Positions 48,506-60,717 of a DNA stretch of 64,000 nt are shown piece by piece; position 1 is the first letter of the stretch, and the number at the start of each line of letters is the position of its first letter. This DNA comes from Musa acuminata AAA Group. Taxonomy: Eukaryota > Streptophyta > Magnoliopsida > Zingiberales > Musaceae. Below the pieces are notes generated by a model that was not told the DNA's origin, did not search any database, and saw nothing but the letters and a program-made list of their open reading frames with translations. The stretch covers positions 25,935,501 through 25,999,500 of the forward strand of contig NC_088339.1 in assembly GCF_036884655.1 (NCBI RefSeq), written 5' to 3'. The translations under genes and the position numbers were made by a program.

Positions 48506-49425
48506 TTTCCATGACCAACCAATTGAGAGTGAAATAAAATCGAAGCTCTGAGACAGCTGTTTTACTTCATGTCGTGTGAATTTAGACATCAGAATTAGAA
48601 GACGGCATCGTGATGTCGTTGAACCTTGTACAATCATTTTCATTGCAATCACAATAAGTGACTGCAGAAACAGACTCTTCTTTCTTTTCAATGTTATCCA
48701 GTCTGGATTTGTGGCCTTGCTCCATGGTCTAGTTTGATGCTTAATTATAACACGCTGTGTTGAGCTGCCGGCACTAGATAAAATACGAAAAAAGGGGTCT
48801 GGCCATGGAATAATGATAATGGTCTAATATCTACTGGAATGTGTTTAATCTCTGCCTTGATTGTAGAGATTGTGTTGTATTCCAATGCCTGAGGTCACTC
48901 AAGTCATCCTCCATGTTCCTGTTGTATACATGTTTGTGGATTTCTCACAGCCAGGAAAAGGTAAAGGAGCAGAAAGCTTAGAGCTTGAGCATGCAACTAA
49001 TAAGTACAGCTGACTACCAACAAAGCCAGCATCTGCTTGATTGATATAGGATGGAACATTGCAAGCTAATAGTAAAATAGGAAAGCAGGGCTCATGGTAA
49101 CCCTTCAGGTGGCTTAACTTCCCAATTTACAATGTGTTAGCTTTCATACTTGTAGTGTTGGCAATAGATGCATGTCAGAAAATAGAGTGAAAATTCTATA
49201 TTTAATCGGGAAATCAGGTATTAACCCCAGAAAAGATGGAAGCTTCTTATTTGCTCAATTCATGGCAGCTCAAGTATCATTACGAATGTAACTCACACCT
49301 TGAACAACATTCCCTCTGCAGTTCGTAATTAGAACATACAATTACAGAAGAGCATCAAAGTATAAGATGGGCAAGACATCATAAACAGTTTCATGGGAAC
49401 AAGTTGCACATTATGGTCACGGCTT
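48506..49425. other. Convergent intergenic region
   Basis: Lies between the 3' ends of the nitrobindin-like (+) and SINA-like (-) genes and should contain both 3' UTRs. No additional features recognised. Confidence 0.5.
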
Positions 49426-50938
49426 TCAGCTACAGAGATTGGGCATGCAAACTCCAGCATCATTGTTCTGCTGCTCCTTCCATATCCGACCAGTGACCCT
49501 CAGCTTCAGCTCTTTCCTCTCTCCACCAGAGAAGAAGAGTGCCATGTTTCTCTGTATGATGAGCCCATCATGACTATCACGGACTTTGCGATGACTGTCA
49601 CGGATGCTCCGAGGTGTACCTTCCCATATTAGCTTCCTTCCATTGACCCCAACTTCAAGACTGTAGCTGAAATTTCTGGCTTCGTTCTCATCACCCATGA
49701 AGCGCAGAAATGCCATGTACACAGGAGCCATCCCTAGCTGGAAGGCCTCAAAGTGCAAGCAGAAGTACTGCCCAAAGCAGTTAAAGACCTGAACAGCCAA
49801 AGGTATGCAAATGAATGAATATATGTATGTATACAAGGGACGACATATTCCCACAAACACATGATGCACATCACTAATTATGGAATGAGATCTCAGGTAA
49901 AATTTAAGTAGAGGTCATATCCATCAATGCGGTTGTTTTGACAGCCATGAATCTTTTTCACTATTCTCAGGAAGGAGTACGACTTCCCAATCTAACTGAA
50001 TCCATTTCCTAGTTGATGAATGCCAAATTTGACATTAGATAATGGAAATGAAATGTGGAGAAAGATCAAAGAACTGCAGAATATTTCTATGAAAATGTGC
50101 AGTTTGAGCAGTGAGGCAAGTATATGTGCTTACAGTGAGCATCCATGTGGCGTTTTCAACTTCTCGTGGATTGGATTTAACATATCGATGATTGAACGTG
50201 CAGCCAGTGTGCATGTCAACTTTGTGGTCATCTCTTAAATGTGTAACCAGGGAAGGAATATCACCCACAACCGAGCATTCAGATCCAGCATATGGGCAAC
50301 TATATGGTCTATAGTTGCACTGAGATTCATGCTTCAATTTGCTGTAGTATGGAAAGATTTCAGGGCATCCAAGTGAGTAATATTTGCAGGGAAGCTCAAG
50401 CGATTCGGCCACCTTTTCCAGTGCTAGACACCTGATATCTCCAAGCTCTTGTCGACATGTAGGGCATCGGTTGTGCACCCTTGTTTTGCATGTTGAACAG
50501 AGTGTATGCCCATTTTGGCACTGCAAAAATAAGCTACTTTTGAGACACAATCTTGTTGTAGATGCGAAGGACATGGTTTTTTTTTTGTAGGTGATGATGC
50601 TCTGCTTACTGGAATCGTGGAATAATTGAATAACCAGCAAATACGTTACAAAAAAATTGCTAAAATCATGATGATGCTACCCTGAGAATCTAAAATCATG
50701 TTCTTCTGGATCAGTAATGAGAAATCCAGAATTAACTGTAGCCAAAACATTAACATGGAAGTGCCATAAGATTGTGAAACAGGAATGTCAAAAAGAATTG
50801 TAGTACAAGGAATATGCCTAGTACAGATAAATTTATCCCATAGGATGCTCAGTGCCATATAATGGATTTCACATTCGTCAACTTATTCTGCCAATGCCCA
50901 TAAAGTCAATATTGGTTTGCTTTGTCTGATCATTAGGT

Positions 50939-50980
<42 letters not shown>

Positions 50981-53176
50981 AGAGAGAGAGTAAATTGGAA
51001 AAATAATAAAAGACATATATCTTTGAAACTTATTTCAAAAAGCAAGTGTCTAGCATGTGTAATACTAGAGTTTCAAAACTGAATCATAGCTACTTTATTC
51101 TCTTTATGCAATAATTTTTTTATCAGCAATTCAATAAGTTCTGTCAACTAATTGTGCTCTTATGGAAAAATAACTGCCTAAATCAGTATAAATAGCCATT
51201 CATGATGATTATCTACGTCAGCCAATCCTATGCATCTTGTTGAATTTTCAAGGCACCAATTTTGACCACCATGCCAGTCACTCTAGCTTAATCATAATTC
51301 CTTTTGACTACAAACCACTCTTTGGGTATGTGTGACAAATTCATTATCTCTTCTCAAATGACATTATGTTTCTTTTCCTATAAAAAATAATTTGATACAT
51401 CACTAATTCATAGTCAACAAATTTTCAAAAATAGTTGAATATTGAACCTCCATTGCACATGCCACATTGCTAGTACCTAATTAGAATAATGACTAGATGT
51501 TGATGTGCATCCTATTTGATAAGATGGACTGTCTGTTTATTAGATGATAAGCGTGTTTAGTCCCACATCGGTTGATGAGTAGGGGAGTCAAAGCCTTCTA
51601 AGTGCCAAAGTCGCTCTAAATCTCTAACCTTAAGGGGCATTGACGATCACACTTGATCAATAGATAAGAGAGATCCTTGCCATAATCACAAGTACAAATT
51701 GAAGCTCAGCAGAAAGAACAATGCTTACTCATAAAATTTGGAAAATGAATGGCTTTGAAGACCAACAATGAGACAGAATGTAATTGGACATTTGAATTGC
51801 CATGAAGATGCCAATTTTCCCATCTTCATAAACGAGATGTTCAGTCAACAAAGACATGTTTCAATATGCACATACTAGATTCAAAAGCTTCATAACTTTT
51901 CATGCAACTGCAATGTATACCGAGTTGGATAACTACAGGGAATGAATCTAAAAAATTCTATAAAGCAAATATCATAATTACAAAAAAATTTGCCCAAAAA
52001 GTTACATTCCAAGTATTAGGAAAATAAGAGCCACATATTCAAGACAGCATTTAGCTGCAGAGTTGAGACAAGAAAGTTATACAACTGTCTATTAAAAAGA
52101 AAAATAATCAATAAAGTTAATAAAAGAAGAACCCTTACCAAGCCACAGATTTAGCTAGAGGAATGTGACATTTAACTGACAAATGTCAAAGTAAATATGC
52201 AGCTAACTATTCCCGGAACATGCAACAATGTATTAGTTACAAGAATCGGAAAGTTCTTTAGAGCATCCTTTAAGCTTTGCCATCAAACGATAATTATAAA
52301 GGCCTCATAATGACAAGAGGTAAAGGCCAGAACAAAAGGGACAAAGAAACAATAATGTCAGATCAACTTTATTCAGATGGAGACTCGTCACATTCTTTTC
52401 TGAACTTCTTCAGGGGCTATGCCAAAGTGACAATAACAAGCCTAAATCAACTAATCAGCCAATCGGAATTAGAATTCCAGGGCCTCAAACTTCAACAAAG
52501 ACTCGTGCATAAGATGAGCCAATTCAACCAATGATGATGGATTATATATTAGTTTCAAGACGACAACTAAATTGCAGGATATGAACAACAATTTCTTTTA
52601 TAGACCTCAAAGTAATAGAAATTCCAAATCACAATTCCACGGCATCAAAGAGAACCAAGACTCGGATCATCGAAATCATTCGACAAATACATATCAGCGA
52701 TTATCCACTGTCTAAAAAGAACAAATCATCCGTATAAGCACGAGGAGTCAAATTATGAATTTTTACTGTAGAATCGCATGTTGTGTCACCGGAACGACGA
52801 AAGAGATGAGAAACTACAAATGAAAAGCCCATAAAAACGACAGATTTGCCCCAATTGCTTCGCCCAAAATACAATAGCCAACAAGATTGCTGCTCTAACC
52901 AAAATCCAGATATTAAATGCCATAATAAGCTAAGCAAATCGAAAATCGCCACAAATTAAGTGATACTAAGGAAAAGTGATCAACCTGATGAATTGGGGGG
53001 TACATAGAGTTGGTGCAGACGGGGCACTCGAGCAGCTCGTGGACGCTGGTGGAGGGGACGATCCCGGCGGGAGGCGCAGCGCCTCCGTGGGACTTCGAGG
53101 AGTGGTGGGGAAGGGAGGTCGCCTCCTCATCTATCCCGTCGATCGACGACACGCATTCGATGCTATCCGACTCCAT
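49426..53176 (-). CDS. SINA-type RING E3 ubiquitin ligase (SINAT)
   Basis: Three exons in transcription order: 53176-52985, 50520-50134, 49788-49426. They give 313 residues. SINAT proteins are RING E3 ligases that dimerise through their TRAF-like C-terminal domain and control the turnover of regulators of auxin, autophagy and stress responses. The RING finger has Cys51, Cys54, Cys65, His69, Cys72, Cys75, Cys83 and Cys86, and is split by the 2.46-kb first intron after Gln64. The SIAH-type zinc fingers follow (CKYYSLGCPEIFPYYSKLKHESQC and CPYAGSECSVVGD...HLRDDH, given in part). The substrate-binding domain includes FNHRYVKSNPREVENATWML, FGQYFCLHFEAFQLG, and ends RIWKEQQNNDAGVCMPNLCS. The N-terminus ESDSIECVSSIDGIDEE suggests the SINAT3/SINAT4 type. 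Upstream in-frame sequence is low-complexity 5' UTR. Confidence 0.93.
50941..50989. repeat. (TA)n(GA)n microsatellite in a SINAT intron
   Basis: TA repeats at 50941-50977 are followed by a short run of AG repeats. Confidence 0.95.
51548..51660. repeat. Possible transposon fragment with TAGTCCCACATCGG
   Basis: The stretch starting near 51557 contains TTTAGTCCCACATCGGTTG, a motif that recurs at the ends of several plant retroelement-like and intergenic repeats. It is followed by GGGGAGTCAAAGCC. It lies in the first SINAT intron. No second terminus was found, so element type and borders are uncertain. Confidence 0.3.
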
Positions 53177-53366
53177 GCATCCGGCGGCGAGGTATTCCGG
53201 TCCTCGCACCTCACCTGTCCGCTCTTCGTTCTCGAGCTGGAAAGGGGGAAAACCAAAAGAAAAGGAGCGGCGTGCAAGGAATAAAGGGGCGACGGAGAAC
53301 GAGACAGAGAGCAACCGGAGCGAGAGGGGAAGAGAGAGAGAGAGAAGGTGGGCGAGGTGCCTTTCT

Positions 53367-53720
53367 TGGTCTTTGGTCCGGATTACCAGGCGTGACGAGA
53401 TCACCGTCGTTATCTAGAGCAATCAATACCTTTCGGAACCTTCTACGAACCGCCCGATCACTTACCTGCCTTGTGACTGCACAAACCACATGGGACCCGC
53501 ATGACCCGTCACAATCACTCGAATAAGCCGGTAGAAATTACGAACACTGTCCCGCCAGTTATCCTTGGTCCGGATACCTCCGGTGACGGGATCACCGGTT
53601 TAACTAGAAAACAACCTTAGCAACCCGTTTGTGCGTCACGCTAGCCAACTACCTCCGTTGTAATTGGAAATATCCATAGGGACCCACGTAGTCCACATCC
53701 ACGCCATCAATTATTCTCGT
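53367..53720. repeat. Degenerate tandem duplication upstream of SINAT
   Basis: TTGGTCCGGATTACC...GTGACGAGATCACCG near 53370 recurs as TTGGTCCGGATACC...GTGACGGGATCACCGG near 53562. Both are followed by a CTAGA word and, after 100-130 bases, by GGGACCC. The unit is about 192 bases and much diverged. Confidence 0.55.
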
Positions 53721-53872
53721 TAAAGAATAACAGATAGTTGGATAAGGTGGGAGAGACAGCGAAACCTTTTCCTTTCTCTCGTGTTTTGGGCATGTATACG
53801 AATGAGTATATAATTAGAGGATACAGTATACGATAGACTTTGACCCATATTTTGTCGTTGCAAACACGTAAG

Positions 53873-54030
53873 TAAACGTCAGCAAAAATGACATAAGAAG
53901 ATCAAAATATATAGACGTTTCCAATAATAGAATTGACAGTCAAGTCAACTTTAAACGTCAACAAAAATGACATAAGACAAAAATATATATCCGTTTTCAA
54001 TTATAGAAATGCCAGTCGAGTCAACTATAG
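53873..54030. repeat. 79-base tandem repeat, two copies
   Basis: Copy 1 is 53873-53951 and copy 2 is 53952-54030. Both contain AAACGTCARCAAAAATGACATAAG, an AAAATATAT run, TTTCxAATxATAGAA and CAGTCxAGTCAACT. Confidence 0.8.
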
Positions 54031-54417
54031 AAAGGACGGTCGGTTTACAAAGTACCTCTTAATGAAAACCACGCTAAATATTGAATGCCCTGAAACAAGA
54101 ATCCAAAAGAAACAAGTATATAGCACTGTATGATTCAATTAGTAGAAACCCCATGTCTCCACGATGACTTGAATGACAAACATGAACTTGATTCACTGAA
54201 ACAGCTTGGAGATACGGTTTGCCATCTAGTTTATACAAACTGATCATCTCGCACAGGGATAAAGAAGTGCAAGAGTACTAGAGAACTCAGAAGGGAAACA
54301 AAACAGCAAGCTATTCAGGGACTAACATTTGTCTCACCGACTACTAGCTTAAGGAATCCATGGGCAAAAATCAAAACTGACATTGAAGAACTCATTATCC
54401 AACAGCCAACAGGGGTC

Positions 54418-56250
54418 TCAGACAGAGTAGCCAGTGAAAGTGAATCCTCTTCCAACTATCTCACCAACACAGAACCATGCATACAACTCGAGCCCAAATA
54501 ATGCTGCAATGCCAGCATCCTCAATTTTGAGATCCTCTCTGTTTCTCCATATGTGCTTCACACCATCAAGCTCCTTCCAAAATGATTCATAACGACCAGG
54601 GATGCTGTAATTGAAAGATGTCAGTACTGGCACATATTTGACACTTTGTCCATCTCGTAGGATAACATCTAAAAAGATGGTTTACATGACATGCATTGTT
54701 GAAAAAGGACTGTCTCAAACAAAACAAGCATAATCAACTTTGACTTTATAGCTTTGAATGACAGCAGAGCAATCGACCAGGATCGCAACCTCTCCCGTGG
54801 AACACACCATCCCATGAATTAAGGGGGAAGCACTTGTCTTTGGGCATGCTAATTTGGACTTTGGAGAAGGCAGCCTAACTGGAAGGTAACAGTATACACA
54901 TATTGCTTATTAGTGGCAGGCTTCTTGTTGTTCTTGAATATGAATTTGCCAAGAATCTGAAGTCAATTAAAAAATTGTGTTTGGTTCATGGTTACAGTAA
55001 CCAGGTGTAGTTATTCTATCGCGGCTAGCTTATTTTAACTTTTCATTTTACTTCGACTGCTTACTAATCAAACAAAGTTACCTGGAGTAAGGATTAGTTC
55101 TAAATAACCCTATAAAATGGGCTTTCTTAAACCTGGTTGGTTGAATAAAAGTCATTTTGACCAGATTATTTTGACCCTCCCCAACTCTTTAGACTACATT
55201 TCATTAGTGGCTAAAACTTACAGGTTAAATCATCCAAACCCTGCTATCTAACTTTAACCCTATTTTTTGCCTGGATGCTAAACGAAAACTATCTGGGTCA
55301 GCAAAAAGTGTGTTTGGCAGGTTAAACCAATAACCACAACTTAAAAGACTTAATTCATCCCAAGTTATCTGGGCTGACAGGATTAAATTTGGCCTTCCTT
55401 AACCCTATTGTTGTGGCAGGTTAAACCACTAATCACCAGTTAACCCTTTTAACTCTAAACCACAAGCAAGCAATTTCCTCACAAAAGATGTCGCTTAGGA
55501 TAATGTTCATAACCCACAACATAAACCTAAGCAAGGATAATACATTTAGCTTACTAGTTTTATAGTACCTAAAATTAGTAGAGTAATATACAGATTATAC
55601 AAGGTAAGCAAGATTCTTAACAAACATCAGGCACAACAAGCTGCATCAGGGGAACAAGGAAACTCCTTGGATATCTCATCAAGGAAATAAGTCACCGACC
55701 TGAATTATGAATTCCACCACTAAATTCAGAGAAAGATCCTACCACATGCTATGTTCAGAGAAACAGAAACTTACTGTTGACAAGGCAAGTGACTACGGCA
55801 GAAAAACCAAGCCAACGCTGTTAGTCTTTGGGTATTCAGTGTTTTTATGCTTGAAATAGATTTAAACTATACATAACTATCGTACATTCTTACACTTCAG
55901 CTCCTGGAATAACCTACATCCATCTTGTTTAAGAATAGTTACGGCCAACACCAACCTTACAGTACATTTATCCGAAAATAAGATAGAAATTATCCCCAAA
56001 CTTGTCATTTTGTTTAGGATGACTTAAAAACGCAGCAAAAACAACATAGCGTGGATGTTAAGCCAAACCTTGCAAGCCGTGTGTAAAAGAGCTGTTTTGA
56101 GAGCTCTTGGCACTTCTCGACGGTTGGTGGTTGAACAATATGCTGCTTGTTCTTCTCCAAAAGCTCCTTATAGTATGCGCATCCGTGCTTAGCCACAAAC
56201 TCCGAGGCTTGGACAGCCTTAGATCGAAGCTGATGCAGTTTCGATGCCAT
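54418..56250 (-). CDS. Mitochondrial ATP synthase subunit g
   Basis: Two exons, 56250-56069 and 54604-54418 in transcription order, separated by a 1.46-kb intron. They give 122 residues, the normal length of the plant protein. Subunit g (ATP20 in yeast) is a membrane subunit of the Fo sector that supports ATP synthase dimerisation and crista shape. Family landmarks are MASKLHQLRSKAVQASEFVA, PPTVEKCQELSKQLFYTRLASIPGR across the splice junction, and the C-terminal membrane helix AALFGLELYAWFCVGEIVGRG with its Gly-rich face. There is no cleavable presequence, as usual. An in-frame ATG six codons upstream (56268) is ignored because the family starts MASKL. A 5' UTR exon probably ends at 56600, followed by a GTGAG donor. 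Confidence 0.92.
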
Positions 56251-56599
56251 CCACCAAAACAAGTCCACGCCACAAAATAAAAATCTGTTTTCTTCAGCCA
56301 GTCATTTCAAGAACGATACGAATGACGTAAATTAATCATGGTAAAATTAATCATGGCATGTCATAGAGATCTAAAGACCCAGAGGCACATTAACGTGTCA
56401 GCTCAAATATACATTTTCAGATCGATACCAAAAGAATCCAGAAAAAAAGAAAGAAAACAAGAGTAAAATCCAATGGAATCGATCGAGACCCCTACAATTA
56501 GAATGAAAATTGGAAGGACAATAGAGAAACATAAAACCAATCCCAGCTAGAGATCGAAAGCTTTTCCATCAACAAATGAAGCACAAAGATGGGACTCAC

Positions 56600-57108
56600 C
56601 TCTCGATCGACCGGTGAAGAGATCAGACACTGGAGAGGCGACAAAGTACGAGGACTAGGGTGGAAGCATGGAACGGGCGTCCGCTATTAATGCACATGTT
56701 AGGGCTTTGTGTGACACATTAGTATCCTTCTGTACGAATCCCCAAAGGCCTTTCCCTATGTTCTTCTCCGCCCGTGAGCTAATTCAAACGGAACTTCCTC
56801 CCCTGAGGGACCCGCAAGCTTGTCTGGTGTAGGCTGGCGAGTAACCGCGCGCACGAGTGGGAAAAAGAAACCTTCATTTCGCAGCCTCGAGTATTGTTAT
56901 GGGCACCGCCCGAGCGCACGTTAGCAACCTGTACGTGTTTCTGGCAACCCAACGGCGCACGTTAGAAGCTAGCGCGGGCGGGTTCTAAAAACCTTTCGGG
57001 GCCGTGACAAAAACCCTAATCCGAACTCCAAAAATTCCCCCCCGAAAGGATCGACAAAATTAGGGCTAGGGTTTGCATCATCCTTAATTCCTGAAATCTG
57101 TTGGCCTT
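56600..57108. promoter_or_regulatory. Head-to-head promoter between ATP synthase g and the unknown gene
   Basis: The minus-strand 5' UTR of subunit g reaches about 56600-56680 and the plus-strand gene starts translating at 57109. The two therefore share fewer than about 430 bases of regulatory DNA. Telo-boxes AAACCCTAA (57011-57019) and CTAGGGTTT (57066-57073, inverted) lie close to the plus-strand start. The interval is GC-richer than the flanking introns. Confidence 0.6.
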
Positions 57109-60020
57109 ATGGATTCGATCATCGTTGAATCGCCAACAGCAGCTGAGTCGTCTCTCCACTTCGGTCCTCTCGCCTGCTCCTGCTTCTACTCCATGCTTAA
57201 AGAATCCGTCGACAGGTTCCTGGTCGAAGTCCGGAGGGAGACCTGCGACTTCGCTGCCTTCCGTTCGATCTTCTTCCGCCTGCTTCAGTCCAGCGTCGAT
57301 CCCCCTCTGGAGGTCATCTGGTTCTACTCCGCCCTTGGCTACCACGAAGCGATCAGGCTAAAAAAAGACGCCCTCGATCGAGTATCCGCTGTGAGAGACC
57401 TTCTCCAGCTGCTCTCGGCTTGCTCTGCTTCGTGTGATGGCCCAAAGTCCGTGGCTTTGCTCGCTCCCGTTGTTTCAGAGCTGTATCATTGTGTAAAAGA
57501 GGAAAAGAAGATGTCCGGAAAGGTGGCGAAGAAGTTGAGGAAGGAGATAGGGGGTTTGGTGGAGGCTCTTGTCAGCTATATTAGCATTTGTAGCGGACAG
57601 AGTTCTGACGGGAAAGAGCTTTCTTATGGCTACTTGCAGCCTTGTTTTGTTGATGTTATACGAGTGTGGACGGTGCAGCATTTTGGGAGAGGAGATGGTT
57701 TGTGTGTTCTGTTTCCTTTGGTTACTGATGAAATTCGTGTCTGCTTCGAGCAAGAAAGGTGTGGGATTGATTATTTGGCTGGTGTTGTGGTTGTGGAAGC
57801 TTTATTGCTTAGTTTGAGCTTGAAGGTTCAAGTGGATGGGTCTCCAAGGCTGGACTTACAGAAGGAGCTTAGACTCTGGGCCATCAGTTCGATATCTGTG
57901 TTTCAGAATTGTGTTTCATTTGGTAGGTCTTTCTTACCTATGACTGAATTCACAGACCTGTACAAATTGTATTCCCATAGATTTTTTAGCAGAATTATCA
58001 ATGCCATTAGCAATTTGGATAGTTGCATATTCTATCAAGATATGCTAACTGTGCATTTTAATTTCGAATTATTTGGTAATGCAGTTCTTATTTATCACTG
58101 ATTGGATTTTTCTGCTTCTGTTGATGGTACAAGTAAATTGCTATAAGATGTAGGTGTTTGGCACATGGTCCTTGGCTAATATTTGCATATGCATGTGTGT
58201 GTATAAACAGCTGTACATTCTCTTGGCCATTATATAGAGAACTTGTGACTTTTCTCTAATGAGTAGCTTTGCCAATTTTTTGCTATATCAGCTAGCTCTA
58301 TAGAGATTGCCTATCTTTATTGTGCAATTTGGTTCTGACATCTGAGTGTTGATAAACAGACTTATTACTGAGGCTGCTGTTGAACCTACCAATGCCAGTT
58401 ATGACCATTTTGGTGAGTATATTAATCAGAGACTTGTACATTGAGTTGCAATGATATAATCAGCATTAGTTCATTCACTCAAGCAGCTGCTTACCAACAT
58501 AAATGCATCTGATAGTTCTATTCTGCTTCATGAATGTGCTAAGGATTGTGGACAACTTCAGGTATTATTTGAAAGAATCATTAGTGATTGATTCATGTGC
58601 ATATAGATCAGCCACATGAGACAGATTGATCAAGTGAACCTGTTTTGTAAAGTCACTAACTTTTCTCCTAACCTCACTGTGAAGCCAATGCTCACCTTCT
58701 GGATTCTGTTAGATAATTGGTGAGCTGGTTATAAATGATTATGTTAGTGGTGCAAAAGTATCTGATTGTAGAATTCTATGGACGTGCTTTAGAAATAATT
58801 AAGAGGGCTGGGTCCTTGGTCACACTCTTTGTTATGTAAAAATTCTAGAAATATGTTCTATATCTACTTTTGAAGTTGCTGCAGCTCCTATATCATCATG
58901 TGAGCAGGAGAATTTTCCCTTGCTTGTACATTTTTTTTTCTTGAATATAGCAGCAGTACATATTCTTGGATCATGCATGGGTTCTGATTTGTATTTTTTT
59001 CTTTAGTAGGTTCAAATTTTCTTTTCATATGCTTATTTCTAAATGTAGATAATATCCTGAAATTAGTGTTTTTTGGCTCAGAGCTCCACTGAGGAAAGCT
59101 GGCTAAGAAACATCCTTTACGATGCTGTTATTTTAGCGGATTATTCTTTCTTAAATCCGGGAGTTGAAGTAGAACATTTTAGTGATTCTATGATGAATCT
59201 TGTTGTGAGAAGATTGATTGTTACTCATGAAGCGATCCGAATTGTCAGGTGAGGGCATTACTTTAATGAGATGAAGGATATGAGAGTAGCACAGTGCTGA
59301 AATTCATTATGATAACAGGGATAAAGGAGACAACCGCAAAGCCATAGCCTATACAAATGCATTTTCAACATCGTGTGTTCCCAGTAGCTTAATTAAGTGG
59401 GCTACTTATCAGGTTGGCTTGGGGAAACTTAATAGACCAAATGCTACTACACCTCAAGCTCTTCTAAGTACGTACCTAGAATATGCATATTCTTACTTGA
59501 GACTGACAGTAATGACTGGTCTTTTATTCCTTATGAAATCATTCGTTCATCATGCAGCTATCTCTTACTTGCAGAGTGGCTTGTGGTTCTTGAAGAACAG
59601 GGATTGAAACTTTTTGATGATAACATTTCAGAACTTCATAGCAAGTTGGCTATCGAGGAATATGATGGCATGCCTGAAACTGCAAAGTTTGATTCAGGCA
59701 GCAACAGCACAGATGGAGATATTTTCTTTTTTGATAACACAGGGAACGTTGATGAGAATGCTGCAGATGATGATCAAGACATGGAAATAACTGATTCTGC
59801 GTTTCTCTCTGCTGTTCGGTCTATGAAATCTGAGGCAAGCAAAGGGAGGAGGAAAAGGAAAGAATGGGGTTATGAAGGAGATGAATCACAAGTGAAGTTT
59901 GTCAAATATAAGGTCCATGACAACTCAGTCAAAGAGCATTTGAGCACTCGGGCAGTAGATCGTATGAGCAGTGATAGTGAGACGGAGAATCCACCTTCTC
60001 CAGATGAGATGGAAGAATGA
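57109..60020 (+). CDS. Plant protein of unknown function
   Basis: I do not recognise the family with certainty. Proposed exons 57109-57922, 58360-58412, 59082-59248, 59319-59471 and 59558-60020 give 549 residues in frame. The first 270 residues look like a helical repeat-type fold: long alternating hydrophobic helices, Cys-rich, with ESVDRFLVEVRRETCDFAAF and KVAKKLRKEIGGLVEALVSY. The middle (LLLRLLLNLPMPVMTILSST, then ESWLRNILYDAVILADYSFL) continues this. The last 150 residues switch to an acidic, disordered tail with a basic nuclear-type signal (KGRRKRKEWG) and end in acidic SDSETENPPSPDEMEE. The end of exon 1 could instead be about 58072, also phase 1. A phase-neutral extra exon at 58484-58561 is possible. 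Nuclear location is inference from the tail. Confidence 0.7.
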
Positions 60021-60717
60021 GATGGACAGAGCTGAGATTTGAGCAGCAGCGTTGGTTCCATCCTTTTGTTAGATGTGTCATTTCGCTGAAACATGTAAAG
60101 AGGGCTGAGAGCATTGCTTATAGCCTTATGCTTAGTGCACTTGTTGAGAAGGGGCACAACCTTCTTTAAGGCGATACTTTTCATAGTTATTGAGAGCAAG
60201 CTGAGCTCGTAGGAGACAATGCAGCCTGTTTTGTATATGGCTTATGATTCGAATGATTTCTCATCTCACTTTCGAAAAGACTTGAATGGGAATCATCAGC
60301 AGTCATGTTTCCATTTTTTGACGTGTGTCATACATATGCGATCTCTCTGTGCAAGTAACGGTACTGTATCGATAGATTTCATGGGTGGGTAGCCCTATCT
60401 CATCGATCAGGAGAGGAAAACGTGGCATGTTGACATTGGTGGAGCCAAATTAACTGGCATCCTACTTTAGATTTTTGATGAAGTGGCAAATAAAATCCAG
60501 GAAGCAGATATCTAAAGGTTCTGAGACTGACAACTCAGCATCCAACTCAAGCGAATGCAAACCATCAACCAATAGGAACAGCTTACAACGATTCACGGTG
60601 AGATAAGGAGCATGACACTGCTCTATAAGGTGCAGCCGTTCCTCTCCACTCTGCCACACCAGCAGCAGGCAAGCAACCTCGGTCATCCTCCACCCCGAGA
60701 ACCTACTAGCTCCAGCA
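60021..60717 (+). promoter_or_regulatory. LHCB1 promoter
   Basis: Besides the 3' UTR of the upstream gene, this interval carries a recognisable light-regulated promoter. An ACGTGGC G-box-like core is at 60420-60426. An inverted or direct CCAAT box (ACCAATAGG) is near 60568-60576. The I-box GATAAGGA is at 60602-60609, and a TATA-like CTCTATAAGG at 60621-60630, about 90 bases before the start codon. I-box plus CCAAT near the TATA box is the classical arrangement of Lhcb promoters. Confidence 0.65.

Larger units (their letters stand above)
53177..54417. promoter_or_regulatory. SINAT promoter and spacer to ATP synthase g
   Basis: Contains the SINAT 5' UTR (with a GA-rich tract at 53325-53345 on the plus strand), a degenerate duplication at about 53367-53720 and a 79-base tandem repeat at 53873-54030. 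No gene seen. Confidence 0.5.

Noticed and set aside
57923..58101. Extension of exon 1 of the unknown gene to the stop at 58101
   Set aside because: The sequence after 57922 turns AT-rich, a good GTAGGT donor sits at 57923, and the next exon fits in phase. A later donor near 58073 remains possible.
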